Positions 15,212 to 23,480 of a stretch of DNA of 64,000 bases are shown here, in pieces. This DNA comes from Streptomyces sp. NWU339 (GTDB lineage: Bacteria > Actinomycetota > Actinomycetes > Streptomycetales > Streptomycetaceae). Position numbers and translations under genes: made by a program. The notes below the pieces were generated by a model. That model was given only the letters and a program-made list of their open reading frames with translations. It had not been told where the DNA came from and did not search any database. Positions within the stretch are counted from its first letter, which is position 1, and every line of letters begins with the position of its first letter. Location of the stretch: assembly GCF_003143855.1 (NCBI RefSeq), contig NZ_QFRK01000012.1:90216-154215 (forward strand). Direction: 5' to 3'.

Positions 15212-16352
15212 GCTCGTGATGCCCCAGGGCGAGGGAGACGGCTGTGAGGGCGCTGGTGAAGGAGACCTCGGAGAGCACACCGGGGGCGGCGACCTGGTCG
15301 CCGGCGAGGTAGACGCCGTCGCCGCGGTCGACGGCGGGCCGGTCGCGCCAGCTGGTGCCCGGCAGGTCGACGGCGCCGGTGCGTCCGGCCGCCACCGCCT
15401 CCCGCCGCCAGGTGACGCGCTCCCGCCAGCCGTCGAAGGCGAGGTCCAGGAGTTCTTCGGCGCGGGCGGCGCCGTGGGACTTGGACTCGTGCGGGGCGAT
15501 GGGGATCTGGCCCTGGACGAGCTGTTCGCCGGCGGGGGCGAGGGTGGGGTCCTGGGCGGTGAACCGTTCCAGCCAGCCGGTCGCGTCCAGGTCGGACACG
15601 ACGAACGCGTCGCCGCGCCGGGTGCGCAGGGCGAGGTCGATGAGGACGGTGCGGCCGCTCGGCCAGGTCAGGGTGGGGTCGCCGAGGAGCCGGCGGGCGG
15701 CGTCCAGGGAGGTGGCGACGACGACCGGGGTGTCGGTGGGGAGGGTGTCGACACGGGACAGGGTCTCCACGCGGACGCCCAGGTTCCAGGCGTGGGCGGC
15801 CATCCGGTCGATGAGGCTGCCCCAGCCGCCGCGCGGGTAGTGGGCCTCCGGAGGCAGTGTGGTGGCGCGGCGCAGGCGTTCCTGCACATAGGCGGCGGAC
15901 AGCGAGCCGGGGTCGTGGTGGAAGAGGGCGACGGCGCAGTAATGAGCGGCGGCCCGTGCGCCCTCCTCGCCCGCGATGCCGGTCGCCCAGGTGTGGAAGT
16001 CGGTGTCGACGGGTGCGTGGGCGCCGCTGTGGCGCAGCAGCTTCAGCATGGCGAGGGGCGGGGTGCGGCGCAGTGCGCCCCGGTGGCGGAGGCGGAAGCG
16101 GGTGGCTTCCAGGGGCGGGAGGGGAGCGAGGGTGCCGATGAGGCCGCGTTGCCGGAGCCAGGACCAGTGCGGGCCGCCGCTGTAGAGGGCGTGGGGTCCT
16201 TCGTTGGTCCGGTAGGGGCCCTCGGCGGTGCGGGCCCGGCCGCCGAGGGTGTGGTGGGCCTCGTGGAGGGTGACTTCGGCGCCGGCCTCGGCGGCGGTGA
16301 TGGCCGCGGTCAGTCCGGCGAAGCCGCCGCCGATGACGGTGATGCGGTGCAT
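15192..16352 (-). CDS. FAD-dependent oxidoreductase (phytoene desaturase/amine oxidase-like)
   Basis: 386 residues. Dinucleotide-binding ITVIGGGFAGLTAAITAAEAG at 4-24 and the typical E-x6-GGR loop (HEAHHTLGGRART) show the FAD fold. The C-terminal GDGVYLAGDQVAAPGVLSEVSF is the FAD-closing motif of this family. A central part varies and fixes substrate, which cannot be read here. The ATG at 16352 has aaggga upstream (minus strand). The gene lies upstream of the SoxR-type promoter of the quinone oxidoreductase, whose box lies over its 3' end. Confidence 0.82.
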   Translation of the reverse strand: MHRITVIGGGFAGLTAAITAAEAGAEVTLHEAHHTLGGRARTAEGPYRTNEGPHALYSGGPHWSWLRQRGLIGTLAPLPPLEATRFRLRHRGALRRTPPLAMLKLLRHSGAHAPVDTDFHTWATGIAGEEGARAAAHYCAVALFHHDPGSLSAAYVQERLRRATTLPPEAHYPRGGWGSLIDRMAAHAWNLGVRVETLSRVDTLPTDTPVVVATSLDAARRLLGDPTLTWPSGRTVLIDLALRTRRGDAFVVSDLDATGWLERFTAQDPTLAPAGEQLVQGQIPIAPHESKSHGAARAEELLDLAFDGWRERVTWRREAVAAGRTGAVDLPGTSWRDRPAVDRGDGVYLAGDQVAAPGVLSEVSFTSALTAVSLALGHHELDLKRA

Positions 16353-16512
16353 GGCTGGGGTCTCCCTTGGTCGGGGTCGCGCCTGCTGGATCGGGGGGAT
16401 CGGGGTGGATCAGGTGGTTCGTGGCTACGACGGCCCAGGGCCCCGGGATGTGACATGTGCGGGGTTCTCGCAGGTCGGGGGGATTGTCAGTGGTGGGGTG
16501 CAGGATGGGCGC

Positions 16513-17208
16513 ATGGCGAGGAGAACGGTGGGCGGTGCGGGGGCGGTGCGCGGTGCGGGGGTGAGGGGAGCGCGGCGGCCGGATCTGCGGCTGCCGGTGC
16601 TGGAGAGGTACGAAGGGGGTGGGCTGGAGCCGGACGGGGACTACGACGGGCTGGAGTTCCGGGAGGTGGACCTCTCGGGGGAGGACGGCGCGGGGGCGCG
16701 GTTCATGGACTGCGCGGTGACGGGATGCGCGCTGGACGAGACCCGGCTGTCCCGGGCCAGGGTGCTGGACTCCGTCCTCGCCGAGGTACGGGGTGTGGGC
16801 ACGGACCTCGCCGGGGCGACCCTGCGCGACGTCGAGCTGACGGACGCGCGTCTCGGGGGGACACAGCTGCACGGGGCGGGGCTGGAGCGGGTCCTGGTCC
16901 GGGGCGGGAAGATCGACTTCCTGAACCTGCGGTCCGCGTGGCTCAGGGACGTCGTCTTCGAGGGCTGTGTCCTGGTCGAGCCGGACTTCGGCGGGGCGAG
17001 GCTGGAGCGGGTGGAGTTCGTGGACTGCGCGTTGAAGGGCGCGGATCTCAGCGGGGCCACCCTGACGGACGTCGATCTGCGCGGTGCCGCTTCGCTGGAG
17101 ATAGCCCGGGGTGTGGACCGGCTGGCGGGGGCGGTGATCAGTACGGGGCAACTGCTGGATCTGGCGCCGGTGCTGGCGGGGGAGCTGGGGATCCGGGTGG
17201 AGGGCTGA
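16513..17208 (+). CDS. Pentapeptide-repeat protein
   Basis: 231 residues. After a basic N terminus (about 25 residues) comes a series of A(D/N)LxX-type pentapeptides: FREVDLSGEDG, CALDETRLSRARVLDSVLAEV, TDLAGATLRDVELTDARLGG, NLRSAWLRDVVFEGCVL, CALKGADLSGATLTDVDL. These form a right-handed quadrilateral beta helix. It ends with a small helical cap. Some members mimic DNA (gyrase protection), but most are of unknown role. It starts divergently from the FAD gene; the start at 16513 is a judgement call with a weak ribosome site. Confidence 0.86.
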   Translation: MARRTVGGAGAVRGAGVRGARRPDLRLPVLERYEGGGLEPDGDYDGLEFREVDLSGEDGAGARFMDCAVTGCALDETRLSRARVLDSVLAEVRGVGTDLAGATLRDVELTDARLGGTQLHGAGLERVLVRGGKIDFLNLRSAWLRDVVFEGCVLVEPDFGGARLERVEFVDCALKGADLSGATLTDVDLRGAASLEIARGVDRLAGAVISTGQLLDLAPVLAGELGIRVEG

Positions 17209-17242
17209 GCCGACGGGGAAGGGCCGGAGGGGGCGCGGTGGG

Positions 17243-17743
17243 TCACTCCAGGCGGGGGTAGCGGGCCTGGAGGGTCCAGACGGCCGGGTTCTCGCCGAGG
17301 TCCTCGTGCATGTCGATCAGGTCGGCGAGCAGGTCGTGCAGGAAGTCGCGGGCCTCGCGGCGGAGTTCGGTGTGGGAGAACGTCAGGGGCGGTTCCGACG
17401 CCGGAAGCCACTCGGCCTCGATGTCCACCCATCCGAAGCGGCGCTCGAAGAGCAGCCGGTCGGTGGATTCGGTGAAGTCCAGCTCCGCCCACTGGGGGCG
17501 GGAGGCGCGGGAGCCCGCCGGATCCTGGTCGATCCGTTCCACGATGTCGCACAGCGCCCATGCGAAGTCGAGCACCGGCACCCATCCCCAGGCTGTGGAC
17601 AGTTCCCGGTCCGCCTCGGTGTCGGCGAGGTAGACGTCGCCGCAGAAGAGGTCGTGGCGCAGGGCGTGGACGTCCGCGCGGCGGTAGTCGGTCTGCGGGG
17701 GGTCGGGGAAACGGTTGGAGAGGGCGTAGCCGATGTCGAGCAC
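17243..17743 (-). CDS. Conserved hypothetical protein, 166 residues
   Basis: A soluble acidic protein starting at a GTG (LDIGYALSNRFPDPPQTDYRRADVHALRHDLFCGDVYLADT...). Segments such as WGWVPVLDFAWALCDIVERID and LTFSHTELRREARDFLHDLLADLIDMHEDLGENP resemble a family of Streptomyces proteins of unknown function seen often with similar immunity-like small proteins. No catalytic motif recognised. It lies convergent to the pentapeptide-repeat gene (34-nt gap) and downstream of terD, from which a strong hairpin separates it. Confidence 0.72.
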   Translation of the reverse strand: MLDIGYALSNRFPDPPQTDYRRADVHALRHDLFCGDVYLADTEADRELSTAWGWVPVLDFAWALCDIVERIDQDPAGSRASRPQWAELDFTESTDRLLFERRFGWVDIEAEWLPASEPPLTFSHTELRREARDFLHDLLADLIDMHEDLGENPAVWTLQARYPRLE

Positions 17744-17835
17744 GGAGGTGATGGTGTCACGACGGACGCGGTGCCCCGCCCGACGGCCCCCGGGCGGGGG
17801 CGGCCCGTGTGCCGGCGCCCCCGCTCAGGACGTGC

Positions 17836-17899
17836 CGGAGCCCCCGGCCGGTGCGCTTCGCGCTGCGGTGCGCGATGCGCCGGGCGGCCGGGGGCTCCG
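17836..17899 (-). terminator. Hairpin terminator after terD
   Basis: Perfect 15-bp stem (cggagcccccggccg at 17836-17850 with cggccgggggctccg at 17885-17899) around a 34-nt GC-rich loop that can fold itself; just past the terD stop. Confidence 0.75.
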
Positions 17900-17919
17900 A
17901 GAGGGCTGCGGGGCGTCCG

Positions 17920-18495
17920 TCAGACGTTCACACCGAAGTCCTGGGCGATGCCCGTCAGGCCCGACGCGTAGCCCTGGCCGACGGCGCGGAACTTCCACTC
18001 GGCGCCGTTGCGGTACAGCTCGCCGAAGACCATGGCGGTCTCGGTGGCCGCGTCCTCCGACAGGTCGTAGCGGGCGATCTCGGTGCCGCCGGCCTGGTTG
18101 ACGATGCGGATGTAGGCGTTGCGCACCTGGCCGAAGTTCTGCGAGCGGTTCTCGGCGTCGTAGATCGAGACCGGGAAGACGATCTTGTCGATGTCGGCGG
18201 GCAGGGCGGCGAGGTTGACGTTGATGGCCTCGTCGTCGCCGGCGCCCTCACCGGTGCGGTTGTCGCCGGTGTGGACGATGGTGTTGTCCGGGGTCTGCTT
18301 GTTGTTGAAGAAGACGAAGTGACTGTCGGAGTAGACCTTGCCCTGCGGGTTGACCGCGATCGCGGAGGCGTCGAGGTCGAAGTCCGTGCCGGTGGTCGTG
18401 CGGACGTCCCAGCCGAGACCCACGGTGACGGCGGACAGGCCCGGAGCCTCCTTGGTGAGCGAGACGTTGCCACCCTTGGACAGGCTTACAGCCAT
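17920..18495 (-). CDS. terD: TerD family calcium-binding stress protein
   Basis: 191 residues, the exact length of stand-alone TerD proteins. Starts MAVSLSKGGNVSLTKEAPGL, has the calcium motifs FDLDASA and GDDEAINVNLAALP, and ends GQGYASGLTGIAQDFGVNV as in actinobacterial homologues. TerD-domain proteins are linked to tellurite resistance and general stress and, in Streptomyces, to calcium-dependent differentiation. The start at 18495 is the conserved one; longer in-frame extension upstream lacks family similarity. Monocistronic, with its own terminator. Confidence 0.93.
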   Translation of the reverse strand: MAVSLSKGGNVSLTKEAPGLSAVTVGLGWDVRTTTGTDFDLDASAIAVNPQGKVYSDSHFVFFNNKQTPDNTIVHTGDNRTGEGAGDDEAINVNLAALPADIDKIVFPVSIYDAENRSQNFGQVRNAYIRIVNQAGGTEIARYDLSEDAATETAMVFGELYRNGAEWKFRAVGQGYASGLTGIAQDFGVNV

Positions 18496-18605
18496 TGTTG
18501 GGAGTCCCTTCCCTCGTGTACGTACGGCTACGAAGCTACAGCTACCCCCTTGAACGCGAGAGGGGGACGCGAGGTTCCAGGTCGCTTTACTTTCTTTACC
18601 GAGAT

Positions 18606-18661
18606 GACCGGGGTGGCCGGAGCGATCGGGGTGACCGGGATAACCGGGATAACCGGGTGAC
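18606..18661. repeat. Short degenerate tandem repeat upstream of the release-factor gene
   Basis: Units of 9-10 nt built on gaccggg / gataaccgg (gaccgggataaccgggataa and variants) between terD and the ArfB-like gene. No function evident. Confidence 0.5.
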
Positions 18662-18684
18662 GTGGACCGGTCAGAGGCGGGAAC

Positions 18685-19122
18685 ATGTACGGCATGTCCG
18701 GTCCCTATGTCATCCGTGGCTCCGTCTCCCTGCCCGAGGCCGAGCTGATGTGGCGTTTCTCCAGGTCCTCGGGGCCGGGCGGGCAGCATGTGAACACCAG
18801 TGACTCGCAGGTGGAGCTCCGCTTCGACCTCGCCGCCACCGACGTGCTGCCCGAGGTGTGGAAGCAGCGGGCACTGGAGCGGCTGGCGGGGCGGCTGTCC
18901 GGCGGCGTCGTCACCGTCCGCGCGTCCGAGCACCGCTCCCAGTGGCGCAACCGGGAGGCCGCCGCCGTGCGCCTCGCCGCGCTCCTCGCCGAGGCCACCG
19001 CGCCCCCGCCCAGGCCCCGCAAACCGACCCGCGTCCCGCGCGGCATCAACGAACGCCGACTGCGGGAGAAGAAGCAGCGCTCGGAGACGAAACGGGGGCG
19101 CTCCGCGCGGGACTGGGGGTGA
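18685..19122 (+). CDS. arfB: ArfB-like peptidyl-tRNA hydrolase (alternative ribosome rescue)
   Basis: 145 residues. The GGQ motif in RSSGPGGQHVNTSDS (26-40) is the peptidyl-tRNA hydrolysis signature of class I release factors; the protein lacks codon-recognition domains. The C-terminal tail is strongly basic (RRLREKKQRSETKRGRSARDWG), as needed to enter the empty mRNA channel of stalled ribosomes. It therefore acts like E. coli ArfB (YaeJ). Start at 18685 with gagg upstream; MSGPYVIRG at 18694 is an alternative. Confidence 0.92.
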   Translation: MYGMSGPYVIRGSVSLPEAELMWRFSRSSGPGGQHVNTSDSQVELRFDLAATDVLPEVWKQRALERLAGRLSGGVVTVRASEHRSQWRNREAAAVRLAALLAEATAPPPRPRKPTRVPRGINERRLREKKQRSETKRGRSARDWG

Positions 19123-19152
19123 TCCGCGGAACGGGGCCGGGGCCGTCGGCCG

Positions 19153-19626
19153 TCAGGCCAGGTCCAGTACCCCGACCGTCTCGTCCTCGACGACCTCCCC
19201 GTTCTCACGGAAGCCCAGGCCGAGGTAGAAGCCCTCCGGGCCGTGCTCGCCGGGATGCCAGGTGACGTAGAGGTCCTTGCCGCCCCGGGCGCGGATCTCC
19301 GCGGCCACCGACTCCACGGCGAAGCGGCCGTAGCCCTTGCCCTGTTCCTCGGCGGCGATGTTCAGCCGCCACAGGCCCGAACGGACGACGCTGCCACCGT
19401 CCTCGTGCCAGTCGATGTCGAGGAAGGCCATCAGGAAGCCGACCGCGCGGTCACCGTCCATGATCAGGCGGGGCCAGGCGGAGCCGGAGTGGACGTATGC
19501 CTCGGCAAGGGACTTCACGACCGGGGCGACCGCGAACTCCTGGTCGGAACGGACGCGTATGCCGAGGGCGGCGTCGAAATTTTTCGGGGTGATCTCTTCG
19601 AGGCGGGGATCTGTGGTCTTCGTCAC
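19153..19626 (-). CDS. GNAT-family N-acetyltransferase
   Basis: 157 residues from a GTG at 19626. Typical GNAT pattern: RLIMDGDRAVGFLMAFLDIDWH (strand 3-4), then LWRLNIAAEEQGKGYGRFAVESVAAEIRARG containing the acetyl-CoA loop Q-x-x-G-x-G, and HPGEHGPEGFYLGLGFRENGEVVEDE at the C terminus. Resembles spermidine/diamine acetyltransferase-like members, but substrate is unknown. Convergent with the ArfB-like gene (30-nt gap). Confidence 0.85.
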   Translation of the reverse strand: MTKTTDPRLEEITPKNFDAALGIRVRSDQEFAVAPVVKSLAEAYVHSGSAWPRLIMDGDRAVGFLMAFLDIDWHEDGGSVVRSGLWRLNIAAEEQGKGYGRFAVESVAAEIRARGGKDLYVTWHPGEHGPEGFYLGLGFRENGEVVEDETVGVLDLA

Positions 19627-19697
19627 CCGGGCAGGGTAGGTGCGCGGTTTCCGTTCGGTAAAAGGAGTTTCCGGTCCGGAAAGCGTCCGGGGCGCGC

Positions 19698-20300
19698 TCA
19701 GGCCAGGTGGCGGTAGCGGCCTCGGAAGTAGGTCAGGGGGCCGCCGTCCGCGCTGGGCAGGTTCGCCGCGAGGACGCGGCCGATCACCAAGGTGTGGTCG
19801 CCGGCCGGCACCCGCTGTTCGGTGCGGCACTCCAGGGTCGCGAGGGCGCCGCCCACCAACGGGGCCCCGCTGTGCTCGCCCCGTATGTACGGGATGTCGG
19901 CGAAGAGGAGGCGGTCGCTGATCCGGCCCTTCATCGAGAAGCGGCCCGCGATGTGCCGCTGGCTCTCGGACAGCACGGAGACCGACCACAGCGGCTGCTC
20001 GTCGAGCAGGTCGTCCATGCGGGAGCCCTCGCGCAGGCTGACCAGCACCAGGGGCGGGTCCAGGGACACCGACAGGAACGCCGTCGCCGTCATGCCCACG
20101 TCCTCGCCGGCCGGTGCCCGCGGGTCGTCCGGGTCCAGCGACGGCTCCTGCGCGGTCACCAGGACCACACCGGCGGCCAGACGGGACATGGCGGCACGGA
20201 ACTCGTCGTTGCTCACCCCCTCAGCATGCAGGGCGGCGGGCGGAGCGGCGGGCACGGGCAGGGGCGGCAGGGGTGAGGGGGGTACAGAAGTGTTCGTCAC
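19698..20300 (-). CDS. Flavin reductase family FMN-binding protein
   Basis: 200 residues from a GTG at 20300. A Pro-rich N terminus of about 30 residues precedes the split-barrel flavin reductase domain: FRAAMSRLAAGVVLVTA, GMTATAFLSVSLDPPLVLVSL, FSMKGRISDR, PLVGGALATLECRTEQRVPAGDHTLVIGRV, PLTYFRGRYRHLA. It would supply reduced FMN to a monooxygenase, or act as a diffusible-flavin reductase; no partner monooxygenase is adjacent. Divergent from cdgB across a 350-bp regulatory region. Confidence 0.88.
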   Translation of the reverse strand: MTNTSVPPSPLPPLPVPAAPPAALHAEGVSNDEFRAAMSRLAAGVVLVTAQEPSLDPDDPRAPAGEDVGMTATAFLSVSLDPPLVLVSLREGSRMDDLLDEQPLWSVSVLSESQRHIAGRFSMKGRISDRLLFADIPYIRGEHSGAPLVGGALATLECRTEQRVPAGDHTLVIGRVLAANLPSADGGPLTYFRGRYRHLA

Positions 20301-20505
20301 ACCGGGAACGCTAATCTCCGCTCCGTACGCGCCGCATCGGGCCCCGGCCCGAGCAGGGGCCTAGGACCAGCGGCGGAGCGGAGTGCGGGTCACGCACAGA
20401 GCGAGCCGGGGAAACCCTGTGAAAAGGGTGTGGAATTCGCACTCGGCACCTTCGGTGAATTCGCGGGGAAACTCCGGAAAGGCCTCCCAATTGTTCACGT
20501 TTGGT

Positions 20506-20521
20506 TGTGACTTGAGTCACA
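20506..20521. promoter_or_regulatory. Perfect CRP/FNR-type palindrome upstream of cdgB
   Basis: TGTGACTTGAGTCACA: TGTGA, 6 nt, TCACA, identical to the classical CRP consensus halves and fitting the Streptomyces Crp form GTG-N6-GNCAC. It lies 130 nt before the cdgB ATG and 206 nt from the divergent flavin reductase start. Confidence 0.65.
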
Positions 20522-20536
20522 AGGGGAGGTAATTGT

Positions 20537-20550
20537 TGACCCTGTGTACC
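20537..20550 (+). promoter_or_regulatory. BldD-box-like sequence in the cdgB promoter
   Basis: TGACCCTGTGTACC fits the BldD consensus TnACnCnGnGTnAn except at one fixed position. cdgB is an established BldD target in Streptomyces. The box overlaps a TTGACC -35-like hexamer (20536-20541). Confidence 0.5.
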
Positions 20551-20650
20551 GAGTGGGCAGCGCGCTGTGATTCAGTGGCGGGGATACTGCCAGGACGATA
20601 CGTCGATGAGATCGCTTGATCCGCCGCGAGGTCCCGGGGGGAGGGTGAGC

Positions 20651-22351
20651 ATGGAGACCGATTCGGAGCCCTACGTCCGTCTTGCCTCCCTGCGGCAACT
20701 GCACCAGGCCATGGCCGCCATGAACACGGCCCGCAGTCTGGCCGACACCCTGCAGACCGTCGCCGACGGCGTCGTCGACGCCCTCGGCTACGAACTGGCC
20801 TGCGTCAACCTCGTGCGCCCCGACAACAACCTGGTCGTGGCCGCCTTCTCGGGCAACGCCGCCGCCGAAGCCCTCGTCATCGGCCGGGTCGGCTCACGCG
20901 AGTCCTGGGAGCGCCGCCTCGCCATGGGCGAGGCCTGGGGCGACCTGATCTTCATACCGCACACCGAGGGCTGGGTCCTCGACGACGACGACGTCCCGCA
21001 GTGGTACACCGACGGCCCCGCCCCCCGCTTCGAGGACGAGTGGCACCCCTCCGACCGGCTCTTCGCCCCGATGTACGCGCCCGCCCCGCAGGGCGGCGGG
21101 GGCTGCGGCGAGCTGATCGGCGTGCTCTCCGTGGACCGCCCGCGCAACGGCCGGCTGCCCGGCGCCTGGGGCCGCGAAGCGCTCCAGATGTACGCCTTCC
21201 AGGCCGCCATCGCGATCAGCAACGCCCGGCTGCGCTCCAACATGCAGCGCGCCCTGGTCCGCCTGGAGCGCGAGCAGCAGGCCCTGCGCGCCAGTGAGGA
21301 AAGCTTCCGGCAGGCCTTCGAGTACGCCCCTTCCGGCATGGCCGTCGCGGAGCTGGGCGGCGACCAGCACGGCCGCATCCTGCGCACCAACGACGCGCTG
21401 TGCCGACTGCTCGGCCGCCCCGCCTCCGCGATGCGCCGCTACTCCTTCTCCGACCTCGTGCACCCCGAGGACATCGGCACGCTGCTGCGGACCTCCGCCG
21501 AGGGCGGCCGCGCCGAACTGCGGCTGGCCCGCAGGGACGGCACCTACCTCTGGGTGTCCCTGCGCAACTCCGTCGTCGCCGACGCCGCCGACGGGCCGCG
21601 ATTCCTGCTCACCCACGTCGAGGACATCGAGGAGCGCAAGCGCCGCGAGCTGCACCTCGCCCACCGCGCCTCCCACGACTCCCTCACCGGCCTGCCGAAC
21701 TCCGCCGAGCTGCGTGCCCGGCTCTCCGCCCGCCTGTGCCGGCAGCGCCCGCAGGGCGCACTGCCCGCCGCCGTCGCCGACTCCCTGGCCGCTTTCGAGT
21801 CCTTCGCCCCCTTCGACTCCCAGGACGCCGCCCACGGCCCGCCCGCCTTCGACCGCGGCCACGACTTCGACTTCCCGCCCGAGGCCGGCGCGTTCGAGGG
21901 CTACGACCACCACGTGCACGCCGTCGCCCCCGACGAGGACCGCGACGACGGAACCAAGGGCCTCGCCGTGCTCTTCTGCGACCTCGACGGTTTCAAGTCG
22001 ATCAACGACCGGTTCGGGCACAACGCGGGTGACGCGGTCCTCATCGAGGTCGCCCGCCGGCTCAGCGACGGTGTCCGGGACGGCGACACCGTGGCCCGGC
22101 TCGGCGGCGACGAGTTCGTGATCCTCGCCAACGGGCTCGGCCGGGCCGACGCCCAGGACCTCGCCGTACGGCTGCGCAACGAGATCATCCAGCCCATCCG
22201 GGCCGAGGGGCGGGCCGTGCGGGTGGGTGCCAGCTTCGGCATCGGATGGGCACACTGCGGCCTGACCGCGGACGAAGTGTTGAAATCCGCTGACGAGCGG
22301 ATGTACGTCGAGAAACGATCTCGTCCCAAACAGCACCGGCGCGCGGGATGA
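20651..22351 (+). CDS. cdgB: Diguanylate cyclase CdgB (GAF-PAS-GGDEF)
   Basis: 566 residues. A GAF domain (about 10-200, SLADTLQTVADGVVDALGYELACVN...), a short coiled linker (RALVRLEREQQALRASEESF), a PAS/PAC domain (about 220-335) and a GGDEF domain (about 345-560). The active site RLGGDEFVI is intact (GGDEF at 485-489) and an RxxD inhibitory site (RDGD, 476-479) lies five residues before it, so it should make cyclic di-GMP with product inhibition. A ~70-residue acidic insertion separates DSLTGLPN from the first core strand LAVLFCDLDGF. No EAL domain. Controls development in Streptomyces by feeding c-di-GMP to BldD. Start at 20651 matches the conserved METDSEPYVRL. Confidence 0.95.
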   Translation: METDSEPYVRLASLRQLHQAMAAMNTARSLADTLQTVADGVVDALGYELACVNLVRPDNNLVVAAFSGNAAAEALVIGRVGSRESWERRLAMGEAWGDLIFIPHTEGWVLDDDDVPQWYTDGPAPRFEDEWHPSDRLFAPMYAPAPQGGGGCGELIGVLSVDRPRNGRLPGAWGREALQMYAFQAAIAISNARLRSNMQRALVRLEREQQALRASEESFRQAFEYAPSGMAVAELGGDQHGRILRTNDALCRLLGRPASAMRRYSFSDLVHPEDIGTLLRTSAEGGRAELRLARRDGTYLWVSLRNSVVADAADGPRFLLTHVEDIEERKRRELHLAHRASHDSLTGLPNSAELRARLSARLCRQRPQGALPAAVADSLAAFESFAPFDSQDAAHGPPAFDRGHDFDFPPEAGAFEGYDHHVHAVAPDEDRDDGTKGLAVLFCDLDGFKSINDRFGHNAGDAVLIEVARRLSDGVRDGDTVARLGGDEFVILANGLGRADAQDLAVRLRNEIIQPIRAEGRAVRVGASFGIGWAHCGLTADEVLKSADERMYVEKRSRPKQHRRAG

Positions 22352-22468
22352 ACCGCAGGTCAGTGAGTTGATGCGGTCGGAGTCACCCGTTCGGGTCACC
22401 GGGTGGGGGTAGGCTCGCCTATCTCACCACTCGTACCGCATCCGATCCGCAGCTAGGAGCACCAAGGG

Positions 22469-23404
22469 ATGACGCCCGGCAACAACGGCGCGAGCACGCC
22501 CGAGGACGACGACCCGTTCGGCTACCTCTACGCCGACGGGCAGGCCAACGGAGCCCAGCCGCCGTCCGGGGGCTACGGCTACCCCAACTCGGTCAACCGG
22601 GTGCGGCCGGTCGGAACCCGCCAGTACGGCCAGCAGGCCCCCGCTCCGCAGGCACCGCCGCAGCAGGGCACCTACGGCCAGTCGGCCGCGCACTACGCGG
22701 CACCGGAGACGCTGCCGGGCGGCTCCGGCGCCCAGCAGCCCCGCGGCGGGCACGGCGGGGGCGGCCGGGGCCGCGGACCGAACACCAAGGGCCTGCTCAT
22801 CGGCGCCGTCGCGGTGGTCGCCGCGGTGGTCGTCGGCATCAGCATCGCCATGATCAGTGGCGACGACGAGGACGGCAAGGACGGCAACCAGGCCGACTCG
22901 ACGCCGACCCAGTCCCAGGAAAGCTCCGAGCCGAGCCCGTCGGCGAGCAGCGGCGGCGACGAGGAGGAGGAAGCGGCCGAACTGCCGACCATCGACGCGA
23001 AGGCGCTCCGCCTGGGCGAGGGGATGGCCACGGCCTCCGACATCAAGGGCGCGAAGGCCGACGGCGGCGTCTATGTGGCGGGCTTCGACAAGGTGGGCGC
23101 GAAGGTCACCTGGACCGTCAACGGCATCAAGGAAGGCACCTACCGGTTCTACGTGGGCTACGCCACGCCGGGTGAGGACACCAACGCGACCGTGGTGGTC
23201 AACGGCGAGGCCGCGACCCGTCCGCTGAACATGGAGAACTTCGGCGGAACACCCAAGGGTGACTGGGAAAAGGGCTGGAAGGACACCTGGGCCAACGTGA
23301 ACCTGGCCGACGGCACGAACACCATCGAGCTCGTCTGCAACGAGGGCAACCAGTGCAACGCCATCCTCGACCAGTTCTGGCTGACGGAGGAACCGCCGAG
23401 CTGA
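22469..23404 (+). CDS. Membrane-anchored protein with carbohydrate-binding (CBM6/35-like) domain
   Basis: 311 residues. Residues 1-105 are disordered, rich in Gly/Pro/Gln/Tyr and cytosolic; a single membrane segment follows (GLLIGAVAVVAAVVVGISIAMI, about 109-130). Then comes an acidic Ser/Glu linker and a C-terminal beta-sandwich (about 175-308) with VTWTVNGIKEGTYRFYVGYA, TNATVVVNGEAA and LADGTNTIELVCNEGNQCNAILDQFWL, typical of CBM35-like domains. The protein would display a sugar-binding module outside the cell. Start ATG at 22469 with aggagc upstream. It follows cdgB by 117 nt on the same strand. Confidence 0.82.
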   Translation: MTPGNNGASTPEDDDPFGYLYADGQANGAQPPSGGYGYPNSVNRVRPVGTRQYGQQAPAPQAPPQQGTYGQSAAHYAAPETLPGGSGAQQPRGGHGGGGRGRGPNTKGLLIGAVAVVAAVVVGISIAMISGDDEDGKDGNQADSTPTQSQESSEPSPSASSGGDEEEEAAELPTIDAKALRLGEGMATASDIKGAKADGGVYVAGFDKVGAKVTWTVNGIKEGTYRFYVGYATPGEDTNATVVVNGEAATRPLNMENFGGTPKGDWEKGWKDTWANVNLADGTNTIELVCNEGNQCNAILDQFWLTEEPPS

Positions 23405-23480
23405 CCACATGGAACAGCTGTGGCCAGCCCGTGGTGGAGAGGGCTGAAAAGGGTGGCGCCGCCGCTTCGCCCGGCATGCC

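Noticed and set aside
11170..18000. Duplicated tRNA 3' end (att site) for an integrated element
   Set aside because: No second copy of the tRNA-Thr 3' end was seen in the island; the element was likely lost without a detectable second att copy.
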